Assembly (NCBI GenBank): GCA_030425745.1
Contig: JAUHZW010000143.1
Location: forward strand, 1-5,775
Length of the DNA: 5,775 nucleotides
Direction: 5' to 3'
DNA from: Actinomycetes bacterium
GTDB lineage: Bacteria; Actinomycetota; Actinomycetes; S36-B12
In this document: positions 4,983-5,775 of the stretch, one piece after another
How the letters are laid out: each line of letters begins with the position of its first letter
How positions within the stretch are numbered: the first letter of the stretch is position 1
Program-made: the position numbers and the translations under genes
Notes under the pieces: model-generated
What the model was told of the DNA's origin: nothing
Database searches by the model: none
Seen by the model: the letters and a program-made list of their open reading frames with translations, nothing else

Positions 4983-5570
4983 GGGTGTGGTGGTGGGCTT
5001 CCAACGGGGCCGAGCGGCCTCGAACTCCGCGATCTGATCGGCGTACTGCAATGTGATCCCGATGTCGTCCAGACCTTCCATCAGGCGCCAGCGCACGTAC
5101 TCGTCGACGTCGAAGTCGGCGACGATGTCACCTGCACGGACCTGACGATTCTCCAGGTCGACCGTCACCTCGAGGTCGGGGTCGGCCTCGACAGCCGCCC
5201 AGAGCGCCTCGATGACGGCCTGGTCGACCTGTGCCGTGAGCAGGCCGCCCTTGCCCGAGTTGCCCCGGAAGATGTCGGCGAACCGCGAGGACAGCACCAC
5301 GGCGAACCCGTAGTCCTGCAGGGCCCACACCGCATGCTCTCGGCTGGATCCCGTGCCGAAGTCCGGTCCGGCGACCAGGATGGTCGCCCCCTCGTAGTGG
5401 GGCTGGTTGAGCACGAACTCCGGATCGCGGCGCCAGGCCGAGAACAGCCCGTCCTCGAAACCGTGGCGGGTGATCCGCTTGAGGTACTCCGCCGGGATGA
5501 TCTGGTCGGTGTCGACGTTGCTGCGGCGCAGCGGGACGGCGGTGCCGGTGTGGACGATGAACTTCTCCAT
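4974..5570 (-). CDS. leuD: 3-isopropylmalate dehydratase small subunit
   Basis: Small subunit of isopropylmalate isomerase, which with LeuC converts 2-isopropylmalate to 3-isopropylmalate in leucine synthesis. It is 198 residues, the usual length. It has the swivelling-domain signatures NVDTDQIIPAEYLKR (18-32), GPDFGTGSSREHAVWAL (about 68-84) and FRGNSGKGGLL (about 101-111). ATG 5570 is preceded by AAGGAG 6 nt upstream, and the start MEKF matches bacterial LeuD. It follows leuC after 19 bp on the same strand, so the two are co-transcribed and, as usual, co-assembled. The TAG stop lies in a CRP-like palindrome. I see no strong terminator before hup, so some read-through into hup is possible. 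Confidence 0.97.
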   Translation of the reverse strand: MEKFIVHTGTAVPLRRSNVDTDQIIPAEYLKRITRHGFEDGLFSAWRRDPEFVLNQPHYEGATILVAGPDFGTGSSREHAVWALQDYGFAVVLSSRFADIFRGNSGKGGLLTAQVDQAVIEALWAAVEADPDLEVTVDLENRQVRAGDIVADFDVDEYVRWRLMEGLDDIGITLQYADQIAEFEAARPRWKPTTTPVT

Positions 5571-5589
5571 GATCGTCTCCTTGTCGAGG

Positions 5590-5775
5590 TCAGGCCGTCG
5601 CCGCGGGCGACAGGTCGGCGGGAGCGGACAGGTGACCGGTGATCGCGGTGGCCGCCGCGACCGCGGGCGAGACGAGGTGCGTCCGACCGCCCGGGCCCTG
5701 ACGTCCCTCGAAGTTCCGGTTGGAGGTCGATGCGCTGCGCTCCCCCGGCTTGAGCTTGTCGGGGTTCATCGCCAG
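5590..5775 (-). CDS. leuC: 3-isopropylmalate dehydratase large subunit, C-terminal 61 residues (5' part outside window)
   Basis: Catalytic, [4Fe-4S]-carrying large subunit of isopropylmalate isomerase. I translated the minus strand by hand to the TGA at 5590-5592. The fragment begins LAMNPDKLKPGE, just after the expected cluster-binding cysteine pair, and continues SASTSNRNFEGRQG and GGRTHLVSPAVAAATA, which are highly conserved in LeuC. Many LeuC proteins have Cys where this one has Ser in GERSAS; that position is not a cluster ligand. The tail (GHLSAPADLSPAATA) is normal for actinobacteria. The cluster ligands and the promoter of the leuCD operon lie beyond the edge. Confidence 0.95.
   Translation of the reverse strand: MAMNPDKLKPGERSASTSNRNFEGRQGPGGRTHLVSPAVAAATAITGHLSAPADLSPAATA

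Noticed and set aside
4813..5004. N-terminal extension of hup to an ATG at 5004
   Set aside because: The extra 64 residues do not resemble HU, cross the leuD stop and the promoter region, and the GTG at 4812 has a strong ribosome-binding site and the canonical MNKAELI start.
4830..5642. Plus-strand frame opposite leuD
   Set aside because: It is antisense to leuD, spans the leuC-leuD junction, and has no recognisable domain.
1..5775. A new multi-gene system such as defence, mobile or biosynthetic cluster
   Set aside because: Every gene belongs to a well-known core family in an order largely shared with other actinobacteria, and no integrase, transposase, tRNA or attachment site is visible.

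Overview
The window is high-GC and looks like a chromosomal housekeeping segment of an actinobacterium. Four things point there: the gene order, an HU protein with a long lysine/alanine-rich tail (HupB/HupS type), a coenzyme F420 biosynthesis gene, and GTG starts placed just downstream of TAnnnT -10 boxes. The order leuC-leuD-hup-fbiD-gpsA-ddl matches, from memory, the Mycobacterium tuberculosis stretch Rv2988c-Rv2981c. Here mutT1 and ppk are absent between hup and fbiD, an acyltransferase lies next to gpsA, and a PLP enzyme lies between gpsA and ddl. It is therefore probably not Mycobacterium; I cannot name the genus.

Layout from left to right. (1) The N-terminal half of D-Ala-D-Ala ligase, minus strand, cut by the window edge. 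(2) A 63-bp divergent promoter region with a 15-bp tandem repeat. (3) A compact Cys/Met-metabolism PLP enzyme, plus strand. (4) gpsA, minus strand, convergent with it, preceded by (5) a PlsC-type acyltransferase on the same strand; the two probably form an operon. (6) fbiD/cofC, plus strand, divergent from plsC, with an 18-bp tandem repeat at its 5' end. (7) A strong symmetric hairpin terminator between the convergent fbiD and hup. (8) hup, minus strand, with a perfect 48-bp tandem repeat in its tail. (9) A 161-bp control region with a candidate promoter, ending in a CRP/GlxR-like palindrome that contains the leuD stop codon. (10) leuD, and (11) the C-terminal end of leuC, as a leuCD operon on the minus strand.

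Functions. LeuC and LeuD form isopropylmalate isomerase (leucine synthesis). GpsA makes sn-glycerol-3-phosphate and PlsC uses its acylated form to make phosphatidic acid, so those two neighbours serve one pathway. FbiD activates a three-carbon phosphoacid with GTP for F420. Ddl makes the peptidoglycan dipeptide D-Ala-D-Ala. HU compacts DNA. I found no phage, transposon, CRISPR, tRNA or defence genes and no evidence of a new multi-gene system. The points of interest are small scale: two in-frame tandem repeats, paired leaderless-type promoters, a CRP-like site, and an unusually short PLP enzyme.
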